Under the pieces are notes generated by a model, which did not search any database, was not told the DNA's origin, and worked only from the letters and a program-made list of their open reading frames with translations. Position numbers and translations under genes: made by a program. Shown one piece after another: positions 31,848 to 43,456 of a stretch of 64,000 bases of DNA. The stretch is from Akanthomyces muscarius (Eukaryota > Ascomycota > Sordariomycetes > Hypocreales > Cordycipitaceae), in the NCBI RefSeq assembly GCF_028009165.1, contig NC_079245.1, forward strand, positions 1,178,001 through 1,242,000, in the 5' to 3' direction. The first letter of the stretch is position 1; every line of letters starts with the position of its first letter.

Positions 31848-33408
31848 ATGGGATGCGTGTGGATTTTGCACGTCTATAGCAAATATATTGAGCGTTTGGT
31901 TAAGCTACGTGTTTCTACTCGGGTATCAGTTGTCCGCGAGGGATAGAAGGCGAAGAATTGATACAGCATCTCTGAGGCCCCCCCGGAATTAATGATTGAT
32001 ATGACCCATGCCAAGTATAGTGAAATATTCTTTCAAGGTTTTTGGCGAATCCGTTTACGTCTGGTGGCCTCGCGTATGCGGGATCATTCCGGTTGGGCCG
32101 GTGAGCCGTATGCGGTACAGAGTAACGGTACATGCAGGCGGTTGGAAATTTCCAAAAAGTCGGCGAGTGCGGATCCCGTAGATACCAAAGGAATAGAATG
32201 GAATGTAACCTACATTCATGGTGGATTCACCGGAGACATGACATGTAGTCTTGTTTGCTCTTTGGGGAGAGGCACATGTCTGTTGGCGGTGGCCAAAGGA
32301 GGCTGGACGCGACGACCACGACTACTGGCCAGGGCGGAGGGTAACGCAAGCCTCGAATACGTGAACCAAGAAGAAGAATGGTAGATCGGTTGCAACAGCA
32401 TCATTGTGCAACGACGAGAAGGACGCGTAGGGTGAGAGCCGACTATCGGCTATGGCCTTCTTGTGGCCTATCAACGGACCAGCAGCAAGAGCCAGTGAGG
32501 CTTGCGTGACACCGCACAGCATGCGGAGCTTTGGGAAAGAAGAAAGAACCGAGAGGCATAGCGAAAGCAGAGTCATCAAGAGGAGCAACCATGTTTGGAA
32601 GCGAACAAGGCCGACGCAGCAGATGTAGAGTTGGTCGCCAGAGTCGGGATGGGGGTATCAAACAATGGCCAGGCAGATGCGATGGCGGCGCGTCGCAAAC
32701 GGGGCAACAAGCAAAGGTCGATCAGAAGCAATAAATGTAAAATCGATGGTAACTTGTTAGCTTCTTTGTTACAGCTACACAAAGAGGCCCGCGCGCGCCG
32801 TCACGGGCAGGGCCGTCTTTCATGGGCGGACGCACCTCAAACGGCGAGGGTTTTGCCCATGAAACGCAAATGACAGCGGGACGAGGCCACGTTTAGGAAA
32901 CAAGACGGGGAGCTCTCAGGGAATATTCAATCATGTATCAACCGACTGCGAGAGCCATGTCTACTGCATTTCTACATTGTTTACGGGCCAAACGGGCGTC
33001 CTCGTTGGTCTACAGGCGATGCTCCTGACGCCCATGACGGTTTTGCCAGCGCGAGCCCTCCTTCGCGGGTGGTTTGTGCCTCGAGGCTGCGGCGCAAAAA
33101 AAGCCTACCTACCTAGCCAACCTATTCGTTTCTGGCGGTACACCCATGGATGTACCGGGTACAAGGACACACTGGCTTCCAGATCGCGGCCGGCCAATCG
33201 AGAGGGTTGCGGCGAGCGGAATTACTGCGGCTCCGGGCCAGTCACGACGGGCGTAGCGCAGCGCGGGAGCACAGAAGCGGCGTAGCGTTCGCGGGCGCGG
33301 GGGGCGCTGCCAGGCAATTATGGAGGCAGCCGTTGCAGAGGAAGAGTTTGTCCGTAATAGGAAGCGGCATAAGTACTGGGTACTTGTGGCCTTGTTCCCC
33401 TTGCCCCC

Positions 33409-33426
33409 GGGGGGGGGGGGGGGGGG
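33409..33426 (+). repeat. Poly(G) run of 18
   Basis: Preceded by CCCCC, so the junction can fold back on itself. Length may be imprecise, as such runs are error-prone. Confidence 0.8.
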
Positions 33427-34273
33427 AACCAAGGCGACCATCTCGACCGCAGTGGTAACTAACAGAAGGCTGGGCTTGGTGGTGGGTGATGTTACCGTGG
33501 GCAAGCCTTTTTTCTTCCCTTTCCTCTTGCAACATGCATCGGCAAGCAACACAAACGAGTGAGCTGCACCCTATGTTCCGGCATCGCCACCAACACATTG
33601 CGCAAGACGATTCATACGTTGGGAGATTCGGACGCGTCTGATTGTCTTTTCGACGGGTGATTTGAATTGCTGCGATTCGCGGCCGGTGCGCAGCGAGACG
33701 AACAGTGTACAGAGACCTATACTGCCTACCCATCCAAGTACTGAGCAAGGTACCTAGGTAGGTACCTAGTGGTAGCCGTGCTACAGCGCCCGTACCACCT
33801 GTACTACAGCGAGAGCGCAGCCAACGCTTCAGCGCTGCACAAGGTACTTTCTTTTCCGCTGTGCCACCCACCACATCCCTCGTACCCCTTGGCCCGTCCC
33901 AGTCTGCCTCCTAGCCTGGTTCTCTGTCCAGACCAAAACCATCTCTTTTACCCTTTTTCCCTCCTCTTACTACATACATCCTCTCACTCCCTCCCCCAAA
34001 CCCCATATCACGCTGCATCATCCGCCGCCCGCTGCCCGTCGGCGCCGCATCTAGTTCTTCTTCTTCACGCGGCTTCTTGCTCTTCAGGTGACTGCCGCTT
34101 GTTTGCTCGGTGATTTGCAATTTTCCCAAGCCTGCATTGTTGCCTTGTCGTGGTCGCCCCCCCAGGTCTTGTTCGTTTTTCTTGTCCCTTTGGCTCAATG
34201 CATACTTGACCAAACAAACACATGCACAAAAACAACACCACGGCCCTGTCTGCCTCTTTTGCTACCAGCACCC

Positions 34274-34308
34274 CATCATCATCACCACCATCATCATCAT
34301 CATCATCG
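34274..34308 (+). repeat. CAT/CAC trinucleotide repeat
   Basis: Imperfect CAT/CAC units in the 5' leader of the downstream gene. Confidence 0.85.
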
Positions 34309-34664
34309 TCTTACTGACTTTTTTTTTCTCCCGTTGCCATCAGCCAGTTGAGTTGCTTGTTACTCGGCGTCGCGGCCCACTGCCCGTCCTAGCTCTGGCT
34401 TACTTTACCTTTTGAGAGGACTGGGGTGGCCCTGGCTCCAGGCGGCCCTCTTCTACCAGCCAGTAAGAAGCCACGCTAAAAAAACAACGACAATCTAATA
34501 CAACACATACTGATACACGACAGACCACATCCCCAAGGCTTCATCTTTCCTTGAGACCACGCCTGCATCTCGTCTCCCCCTCCCCCCCCCCCTCTCCCCT
34601 AATTCTCTCACATCTCCTCGCACCCGCCCTCTTCATCCGTACATGAGCGTCTCACTTGTCCGCC

Positions 34665-37600
34665 ATGGCTGCTGAGAATGAGTCGCCCGCTCGCGAGCCT
34701 GCTACTCGCGGCCGCGGCAGGGGCGGGCGTGGCGGTCGCGGCGGACGAGGCAGAGGCGGCGGCCGGCTCGCAGCTTCGGCTGCAGTCGCCGCAGCCAAGT
34801 CGGCCGCAGCAAAACCCGGCCGCGGCGGCACGCGCAGAGGCCGCGCAAAGAGCTTTACAGATTCCCGCGTCCAGGCCGCCTATGAGCGCCAGCGCCATCT
34901 CAAAGCCGTCTACCAGGCCGTCGCCCATTGCCTCAAGCCCGCCCTCCAGGAGCTTGCCGACCGCTCCATTGACGAGGTCCTGCAAAAGCCGGAGCTCTAC
35001 AAGGACGTTCCAGAGTACGAGCCCGTCGCTCGTCAGCTCAGGCAAAAGTTTGACGACAGGATAGCCCAGCATGGCCGCCGTCGCGACATTGACCTCAAGC
35101 TCGCCAAGGGCACCTACGACGCCGAAGTCTATGTCACCGAGCGCGAATTTCAGGTACGTTTGCATTGTTTGCATTCTCCACGCCCCGTTGCCTCGTTGTT
35201 TCATTGTCCCTATATCCAGCCCATGACCCGTGCTCAGCCCTACTCCTTTCTGCTTATACCCGCCCTTGCTAACGCGCATGTCTCACTCAACCTGCAGAAT
35301 GCTGTCGACGACATGGAAGAGCGATTCTATGAAAGCACGGAAAACAGAGTTCGCATTCTCAAAGCCCTCAGCACAAAGGGCCTTCCCGTCGATGTGAGTA
35401 TCTGCCTTGGTCTTGGCACGCCGCGCCCTGTCAGCGCTCGCGTGCCCACCGCCAGCTCCATTAACATTTCCACCTGCAGGTCCGCGATGACCAGTACCAG
35501 TACAAGACAATCACTGATGCCCATCTCAACAACGAATTTGGCATTTATCAGTGCTTCAAGAATGGCCGCCTGGTCCCCTATCCTTCCCGTGTCAAGGGCA
35601 CCGAGATGTGGAGACGGGGCCGTGACGCCGACGCCGCTTCAGCCGCCGCCTCTACCAACGCCCCTGCCAAGGGTCGCGGCCGCGGCCGTGGTGCTGGCGC
35701 TGCTGGTGCTGGCATTAGCAAGCGCCGTGCTCAAGACCAACCGGATGGTCAGCCCACGCCCAAAAAGTCGACTCGCGGCACGGAAGAGGCTGCACTCCTG
35801 GAGCAGGAACGCGTGGGCCCTGCCCCGGCCAAGGGTCTGCTCGCCTCGGCCGCCGAGGCAGAGGCTCATCCCAACGGTGTTGCTGAGGAAGAGTCGATGC
35901 CTGCATCACCGGAGCCTGCCAACCTCGCGAATGGTACATCGGCTGCCGCCAAAGACCCAAGCAAGCTGCATGCGCGGGAAAAGAGTCCGCCATTGCCCAA
36001 GAACATCGGCGAGCCTGATGAATACGGTATTCGCTTATACACCCAGAGAGGTCCCCGTGAAAAAGCCATGACTAGCCGATTCATGGCTCCTCCTGTATTC
36101 ACATTCAACGACTGGGAGATTGGCTTCAGAGATACGTCCAACGACTCCTCCAAAGGTCATACCAGAGCCAAGCGTGGCAAGTATCTCGACACGCCCAACA
36201 ACACAGGCTGGCACTTTGATCATTGGTGCAATGGATATGATTACTCCAGCATGGGCCCTGGTGAACTCGACGAGGAGCTGGTGGAAAGATACGGTCTGCA
36301 CCCCAAGTATGGCATTTTCCTGCCTACCAGCAAAAGCGACCTGATCGAGAGCGACCCCTATCATATGCCCGGCAAGCCCGTAGTCTTCATTGCTACGCCT
36401 TCAGGCCGCGTTTCATATGCATCGCGGTCGCTCATCCCCACCGCTAACCACCGACGCTCGGAAGAGGCACCATTCCGTATGAAGTTTGGTGCCTCGCTGC
36501 GTCGCTTCTGCAAAATGGCCGATATCGAGGAGGATGATCTATCCCTCACAGAGTATCTGCCCTCTTTCACAGAGTGGAAGAAAAAGTCGCTTGGCACCGC
36601 TGCCAAGGAAATGAAGAAGAGACCAGTCGTGGACATAGGTTCAGACACGGACGAGGAGGTGGAGCCCGAGGAAACCAAGGAGGCTGTCGACACTGGCATC
36701 TCAGCCATGTCTGTCTTGACTTATGCCTCTGCCTATGTGGCCGCCCAGGAGACAGTCAAATCTGCACCCCTTCCCCCAAAGCGCTACGATGCCATTCGCG
36801 ACGTCTTTACCAGCTCCAGCTCACGAGCTCCGGCTGCGCCACCGCAGGACCCCGTGTCTCTTGGCCTCAACACTCTTGCAGAGCTCTGCAATGTTGAATC
36901 TCGACTTCCTGGTGGTACTGGCGTTGCCTTTGAGTCCGGCTACAAGAGCCCTGTCAAGAAGGAAGAGGTACCACAGATCAGTACCTTTGGACATCTGCCA
37001 CCAAGCCAGCGCGTCGAGCACCATCCGCCCTATGGCTACTCTTCTCGGGACCGGGCATACCCCCAGCCACCATCGTCTGGCATGCTGCCCGAGAGCAGCC
37101 CGTACCCGCCCCTCGATCGTGGTCTGCCACCGCCTGCACCAATGGACTACGTCAAGTCCCATTACCCTCCTCCGCCAAGCGACCCGCGTGGCTACTACTA
37201 TCCGCCACCCGATCCTCACGACCAGATGACGCCCAGTCGCCCTGTCGACCACGGCTATGGTCATCGTCGACTCAGCGGCTACGGCGGCGAAGCTCCACCC
37301 CCTCCGCAGCCGTACTCACGAGGTCCATACTGGCAACAATCGCCATCTGCGCCGCCTCCCGCCATTCCCCAGCCCACGCACTACGGCGCGCCACCTCCCC
37401 CGCCATCCCGCCTGTCTTTTTCGCAGGCCAATGACCCTCTGCCTCCTCTGCGGCCGCCGCGCCGGAACCAATCGTTGCCGGACGACCCCGTCCACGACAA
37501 CCAGCGATCCATCCACAGCGGCATCTACTATCCGCCTGGTCCATCTCGATCGTACAACCGCAGTGGATTCCCGACAGATCACCTGGCGCCACTGCAGCCG

Positions 37601-38047
37601 CTGCCAGGTGAGCGCATGCTGCCGAACCCGCAGGCTCAGGCCTTCATGGGATCGCCGCCGCCGGGCTACACTCACCAAATGCTCTCCCCGACATTTGGCA
37701 ACCCCGGTCTTCCTGGCCCAATGGGACAAAGCCCGCCAGGCACGCCCCAGGGACCACACAGCGGCATCCATCGCCACCGCTCTACGCCTTCTGGCTCGTC
37801 CGATGCCGGGTCCAACAAGTACAGGAAGCTGCAGCCTGCTCCCGTGCCCGCCCACCGCAACTGGGCCAACAAGCCGGAGCTCAAGACGATTCCTTATGAC
37901 CACAAGGAAACGGGTTCGTCGGCCGCCCTGCCCAGCTCGGGTCCCACGCAGATCAGAGGCTGGAACGTGAACCAGCCGCGCAAGCGCAGCAAGGCGGAGA
38001 AGCAGGAGCGCGCAGAGGCAAACAATGAGAGGGATGATTCCAGATAG
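34665..38047 (+). CDS. GR-rich, Pro/Tyr-rich fungal protein, probably nuclear
   Basis: Three exons, 34665-35153, 35298-35393 and 35480-38047, give 1,050 aa; introns of 144 and 86 bp end in CTGCAG/CCTGCAG. Residues about 15-33 form an RGG-type box (GRGRGGRGGRGG). Two conserved-looking globular parts follow: about 60-230 (helical, with AYERQRHLKAVYQAV and EFGIYQCFKNGRLVPYPSR) and about 335-560 (YGIRLYTQRGPREK, GWHFDHWCNGYDYS, YGLHPKYGIFLPTSKSDL, FGASLRRFCKMADIEEDDL). The C-terminal about 450 residues are low-complexity, rich in Pro, Tyr, Ser and Gly. I do not recognise the family. RGG and basic stretches suggest nucleic-acid or chromatin work in the nucleus (inference). The stop TAG at 38045-38047 is followed by a long in-frame open stretch, listed separately. 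Confidence 0.72.
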
Positions 38048-38234
38048 CGTCTGGAATCAGCTTCATCATCCAAGTCTGGCACTGCTGTGGCGACGAGAGC
38101 CAAGGGCATGGCCAAAGTCACAGCTGCGACGCCACCGGCTGCTGCGCCGCTCAAGGTGCGCTTCTGCGAGCCCGTGCTGGGTCTGCCGCCGCTGTTTCCA
38201 CGCGACCAGCAGCAAAACGGGGCTGGGGAGAAGA

Positions 38235-38265
<31 letters not shown>

Positions 38266-38596
38266 GAAGCAAATGGCTCATACGCCATTGCCACCTGTTC
38301 CGGAAGCGACCAGTGAAGGGCCCGCAGAGGCTGGTCCAAGCGAGCCGCCGAAAAAGCGTCTGCGGCCTAGGACTAAGATTCAGCGCAAGACGGCCGCTGA
38401 ATCGGCGGCGGCGGCAGGGGCGGCAGCAACTGCAGGGCACTCGACCGCTCCGGCCAAGAGGAGGCGGAAGCCGCGCGTAAAGCCGAAGCAGGAGACTCCT
38501 GTGCCGCTTCCCGTGCCTGGCGGGGTTACCACGGCGAGCTCGTCTGCCGCAGCTGCTGGCAAGCCCGACGAGCAGCAGGGTGCGTCCAAGCCGTGA
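38048..38596 (+). other. In-frame coding-like extension beyond the TAG stop
   Basis: Directly after the TAG at 38045-38047 the same frame stays open for 182 codons to TGA at 38594-38596. It encodes a basic, disordered stretch: LKVRFCEPVLGLPPLFPRD, a glutamine run from a CAG tract (38236-38262), PPKKRLRPRTK, PAKRRRKPRVKPK and an Ala/Ser-rich end. GC content and codon bias match the exon, then drop sharply to AT-rich UTR right after 38596. It could be reached by splicing out the stop (an intron ending at that TAG), by readthrough, or because the TAG is a base error or recent mutation. A separate gene is unlikely, as it has no good ATG near its start. Confidence 0.5.
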
Positions 38597-39399
38597 CGCC
38601 TTTGAAGGTCTGGCGGAATGCATCTCCTTTTTTGTTGCCTGTTTTTGACATTTGTGTGTTTTTGATATCATTACCCCGATTTCCTGTCCTCCATTTTTCA
38701 GCATTCTTTTTTTCAGCATCATCAAACAAACTCGGCGTTTGAAGGGGTTTCTTTACTTTTTCTGGGGGTTTCCCTACCTCTATCACCATGTACTCTAACT
38801 TGCGTTTCTTTTTCTACTTTGTCTCTTTTGTTTTTATTTAATTTCTCCTACATGTTTATGAGAAAAACGCTGGTCAGGGGGAAAATGGGGGGGCAGGTTA
38901 TTAAAAAGCAGGTCAAGAATATTAGACGGCGGGCGGAGGAGGGAGTCTCTTTTTTCTTTGGCCACTGACAGGGAACAGAGGGAAACAATGAAAAGAAAAA
39001 AGTACTTGGTTTCCTGGGAGGGGTGGGTTTCTTTACTATATATAATATCTCAAATTCATATATACACCTTCTTACCTGCTTCAAGCAAATCACGCACGAT
39101 TATGTAGCAAAAGAATCTGACATGTTTCAACTATAAATCAACTGTAGATACAAGTGAATCTCTTTTTTGGACCAAAAGTCGATGTGAATTGCCAACTACA
39201 GCAAAAGGAAAGTTGCTTAAATCGAAATACAATCGTCTTTTTTTCCTTTGTCCAATCCCAATCTTCAACATCAAAGTAATCTGCTCATGTGAGGTAGATA
39301 TCTAGTCAATTTTACAAAACACCAAAGAGCAAAGGAGAGTCATTCTCTTCTTCTCGTTCTTCTTCATGCCGCGTCACACACCATCGTTCAAGGCAGAGC
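38597..39399. other. Convergent 3' UTRs
   Basis: AT- and T-rich with many poly-T runs; no coding frame. Contains the 3' ends of the GR-rich protein and AOS1 transcripts. Confidence 0.5.
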
Positions 39400-41115
39400 T
39401 CAGCTGGTCTGCGCAGGCTCGCCAGAGACGGCCGCCGCAGGGTCCTGCGGCGACTGCTCCGGTGCGGACACGGGCTGCTGCGCGGGCGGTTGCTGCACCG
39501 GAACAGCAGGCTGCACGCCCTCTTGCGACGGCTGCGGCTGCGGCTGCGGCGGCTGCTGCTGCTGCTGCTGCTGCAAGTCTGGCATGGCCATGGCATTCTG
39601 CGCAAGCCCGGCGCTGCCATCCAAGGCAAAGCTAGCATGTGTAGGCATCATGCCAAAGCCATTCATGTCCATTGGCATACCGCCGCCCAGCGCCGCCGCG
39701 CCACCATTCATATCCCCACCACCGCCTGACAGTAAATTGGCACCCAGATTACCCTCCGGGTGCAGGGCGTAGACGAGTGCCTCCATGGTGTTGCCGTCAA
39801 AGATGACGGTGTTCTGAATTGGCTGCTGCTTCTGCCCGAGGACGTTGATGACGTCCTGCGCGAGCTGGCCGCCGAGGATGGCGGCGACGGGGGCAACCTC
39901 GGCACCGAGATTCTGCAGGAAGGCGCGCAGAAACTCGGGCCGTAGCGTCTCGCTCGGCAGGCGCAGCGCCTTGTGCTTTTGCGTTGCCAGCTGTGTGAAG
40001 AGCTTGAGGTCGTCGCGCGTCGCCGGTAGACCGCTGCCGTTGGACACCTGCAGAAACTCCCAGAGAGCGCGCAGGCACGACAGCGCGGGCGTGACGCTGC
40101 GCAGGCGCCGCTTGGACGACGTGTACTCGTCGGGCAGCGTGGCGAGGTCGCTGGCGAGGAACCAGGTAGAATACAGCTCACGTTTTGTGACGGACTCGAC
40201 CGTCTTGCCACCTTCACTCTTTGTCGTGACATTGATGATGGACCGTGTGCGGGTTTCCTGGCGCGGCTGGGTCGCGACGTTGCCGGCGTCGCGCTCAATC
40301 ACGTAGTCGTGCTCGATGAGGTCGCTAAAGATGAAGCCGTAGAGACCGTGGGTGCCCGCCGCGTAAAACGCCTTGCCGTTGATGCGCGTCGCCGTGTTGA
40401 TGAGGTTGAACGAGTCCGGGTCCAGGTCCGTGGCGATGACAATGTCAAAGCCCGCAAAGTAGCTAGGCCCCTTGGTCTTGACGCCCTCGGCGTCGACATG
40501 CACTTGCACGCGAGGATTGAGTCTGCGTAGGGCGGGCGCGGCGGCCTCTGCGCGGTTCTGGCCCACGTGGCTGCTGCCGTCGTTTTGGAAGAACTGCGCT
40601 CCGAGGTCAGCTTCCGTGACGGGTGCGCTATCCAGGATGGTGAGGGAGCCGACGCCCGCGAGGACAAGGTTCTTGGCGACCTCGTTGGCGAGCGCGCGCA
40701 TGGTGATGAGCAGGATGTTCGCGTTTTGAATCTTGGCCTGGGCGGCCATACCCCATAAGCGGATCTGGCGATCATACAGCGCGATTTCATCTAGTCGACA
40801 TATGTTAGTTCTGGGGCCAAGAAAGGTGGGCGATGCAAAGGAGGGAACTTTACCGGCAGATATGGGCTTTGTTGCTTGCATCGGTGGGGGCACCTGGCCG
40901 TTGGCAAACATCATGGGTAGCATCATGGAGGGGTCGCCCATGGATAGACTAGCGATGTTTGGGTCTGGGACGAAGCCCTGGCCTGGAAGGATGCCGGTCA
41001 TGGCGTCTGGATTCGACATTTGGGCCGCCAAGTTGGGATCGAACTGAGAGGCGCCGTTGGTGTCTTGTGCCTGAGGTTGGGCTTCGGTGCTCGTTTGCTG
41101 CTGCTGCGGATCCAT
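39400..41115 (-). CDS. AOS1: SUMO-activating enzyme subunit Aos1
   Basis: Two exons, 41115-40854 and 40790-39400, give 550 aa. The 63-bp intron is in frame and has an AACTAAC branch site. The E1-like ThiF fold starts at DEIALYDRQIRLWG (about residue 90) and has VLAGVGSLTILDS, DLGAQFF and RLNPRVQVHVD. These are marks of Aos1, the adenylation partner of Uba2 in SUMO activation, a nuclear heterodimer. The catalytic cysteine lies in Uba2, and none is expected here. Later blocks are FDIVIATDLD and LGAEVAPVAAILGGQLAQDVI. Length is unusual: yeast Aos1 has about 350 residues. The excess is a Met/Gln-rich N-terminal tail of about 88 residues and a C-terminal tail of about 100 residues rich in Gly, Met, Gln and Pro, with a CAG-coded Gln run. 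Confidence 0.9.
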   Translation of the reverse strand: MDPQQQQTSTEAQPQAQDTNGASQFDPNLAAQMSNPDAMTGILPGQGFVPDPNIASLSMGDPSMMLPMMFANGQVPPPMQATKPISAGKVPSFASPTFLGPRTNICRLDEIALYDRQIRLWGMAAQAKIQNANILLITMRALANEVAKNLVLAGVGSLTILDSAPVTEADLGAQFFQNDGSSHVGQNRAEAAAPALRRLNPRVQVHVDAEGVKTKGPSYFAGFDIVIATDLDPDSFNLINTATRINGKAFYAAGTHGLYGFIFSDLIEHDYVIERDAGNVATQPRQETRTRSIINVTTKSEGGKTVESVTKRELYSTWFLASDLATLPDEYTSSKRRLRSVTPALSCLRALWEFLQVSNGSGLPATRDDLKLFTQLATQKHKALRLPSETLRPEFLRAFLQNLGAEVAPVAAILGGQLAQDVINVLGQKQQPIQNTVIFDGNTMEALVYALHPEGNLGANLLSGGGGDMNGGAAALGGGMPMDMNGFGMMPTHASFALDGSAGLAQNAMAMPDLQQQQQQQPPQPQPQPSQEGVQPAVPVQQPPAQQPVSAPEQSPQDPAAAVSGEPAQTS

Positions 41116-43456
41116 TGCGGATGAATTGACAGGGAGAACAAAGTATATGCGATAGCTTGCGCTAAATAGAGATGGCGGATGGTATGTTCCCTGATGTCAT
41201 TGATGGATAGATGGCTGAAATGGCAGAGCAGGTGAATGTGTGCGGCAAACAGCCGCCGTGAGTGTCGTCCACGGGCAAAGAAGCGTGTAGTTAATCGAAG
41301 TAGCGGGATGAGATGGCGGCGATAAAATATTCACAAGCTACGCGAGCGTTCACGCGAGGGCAGCGTGCGCGGCGAACTTGGATAGATGGTATTCAGGTGA
41401 GGTGTGGTTGTTGGTGGCCAGTCGCACGAGCTCTGTTGAGTGAAATTGTTAGCACATGACCAGCGCTGGCCTCCACAGCACTACAGTGCTACAGGTACCG
41501 CAGCATCAAGGCGTGGAAACCACCTCAGTTGGTCGAATGAAGGTTCAATGTTTGAGGCGATGCGCTGAATATGAAGAGAAATTATTTTTCTTGTTTTTTT
41601 TTTAATGATTCAGTGAAGACCTAGGCGTTGTAAAGCTGCATGCTACTGCCCGTAAGGGTGCCATTGTTGGATGTGCGGCAGTAGGCTGTAAACATATCAC
41701 CAGGCAGCTGAAAAGAAAGTTGGGGTCAAAGTTGATTAATTGTAGCCGGATAGTGGAAAGTAATAAAATCATGTCCCCCCAAGCAATGACGTCGATGATT
41801 CACGGAGAAGGGCATAGCGAGCCGCAGCGTTCAGCACTGCTTGCACAGGCTCGGCGGCTCTAGAGATGGTACGAAAGACAGAGATACAGCAAGCAAAGAG
41901 ACTTGTATTCTGCACAAATCATGCGCAATGTAACTATGTTCACCATCGGTTACGGTGCTGCAGCCTCGCATTTTGGCGCGGTATAAAGACACATCTCGGA
42001 AACGCTTGGACAGCCCAGGGAAACCTTTTGACCACAACAGGCTCGGACAGACATTGGCAGCATCCAAGGTTACTCCAAGTATGTCAACGGAAGCTTGGCA
42101 CCTTAGAAGTTAAGCACCGATGCAGGATCAAACAATCACGAAAGTACAAGCATGTGATGTGCCACGACAGACATGATAAAAGGTAGTCAGGTATGAACCC
42201 GAGGACGTTCATCGCCGAGGCGCACTGTAGCGGACGCACTGTATAGCAGTCAGACCCCATAAAGCCAGCCAATGGCCGCGGGACAGCGCGCCTGTTTGCC
42301 CCTCAGCGGCCCTGGCAGAGGGCTCCGGGCTAGTGCACAGCACCAACAGCGCTGCAGCAGCGCCCAGCTAAGTGCCTGTGGCTGCCTGTGGCTGCCTGTA
42401 AACGAGCTCTCCACCTGCGCCGGTGCCAGTTGGTGAGCGAGACTTTCGGTGCGGCCGTCCGCTTGCTCTTCGCTGCCGTTTGCCCACATGATGTGATTCA
42501 AACCGTCATCCATCCACGCCATTACTCCCTAGTGGCTGATACATGGAAAATAGTCATCGTCGTGCTTGCCTTTTCTCTTTTCTTTTTTCTTTTTATCCCT
42601 TCCCCCCTCTAACAGCCCAGAGCGGACTCGGCCACCTCTCACTACCGCCTTGCCTTGGCTAGTCGTCACACCGTTGCCGCCATCACCAGCAGCCAACCAG
42701 CACGCCAATCCAAACGGCACGCAAGCTCGCCCGCTGCATGGTCGCCCAATCAAGCCAGCACAACCACACCGTGCCATCACAGGATTGTCAGTACTCTTGC
42801 CGTCTGCTGAATCCTGGCTGCCTGTCTGCCTCCGAAACATCCTGCAGCGCCGTCGGTCAGCTTTGCCCGCATTCTGGCCTAACTCGGTCTCCGCCGTAGT
42901 GACTTGCCGCCAACCGTCGCCGAGCAGGCCCTCCTCTCGCTCGCCTATCCGGCGCTCAAGCTGCCCTGGCCTGCCACCACTCATCCCGTCACTCGAATTA
43001 AGCTCATCAAACCCGCCGAAAACCCTCCGGTGGACTGTTGCAGCTCGACGACCTGCGTCTCGCATCATCGTCAGCGGTTTTGTGTCACCCAGGACACCTG
43101 CCACGCAGCACCTGCACCCCGTCTCTCTCTACCTCTACCTGGTGCTGCACGACGCACATGTCGCCGCAGCTTAAACCACGCTCACGTTTCGTCATATAGC
43201 TGCCATATCAGCCAGCTATCCGCACCCACCTGAAGCACCACCTTGTTTTCGCCCTCGGCAGATAAACACCCGACCATCCCAGGCTCGCTTGTCAAAGCTT
43301 CGCCGTACGTCTGTCGCACTAGGCTTGCTCACTCATCGCCTAACTGCTGAAACTCTGGTGGCAAGGCGCCACCAACCTGGGCGGTGACCCTACACATACT
43401 TTTTTACGTCGACTTTGTCGCCGAACCTTGGCTTGCCACATCACAATACCTAAATA
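41116..43456. other. Divergent promoter region and long 5' leader
   Basis: About 2.3 kb between the AOS1 start and the 646-aa gene. 42560-43450 is C/T-rich and yields long but low-complexity frames (for example 42566-43174) that I do not accept as genes. Confidence 0.45.

Larger units (their letters stand above)
31848..34664. other. Long intergenic region and 5' leader of the GR-rich protein gene
   Basis: About 2.8 kb without a supported gene. Features seen are an 18-G run at 33409-33426, a palindromic GGTACCTAGGTAGGTACC at 33749-33766, (CAT)n at 34274-34308 and strongly pyrimidine-rich DNA from 33850 to 34640. Frames at 32595-32873 and 33242-33874 lack motifs. Confidence 0.45.

Noticed and set aside
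42105..42135. GAAGTTAAGC string resembling part of a 5S rRNA
   Set aside because: The rest of the 5S consensus is absent on both sides.
42566..43174. 202-codon frame upstream of the 646-aa gene
   Set aside because: Low-complexity Ser/Pro/Arg content reflects pyrimidine-rich leader DNA; no motif.
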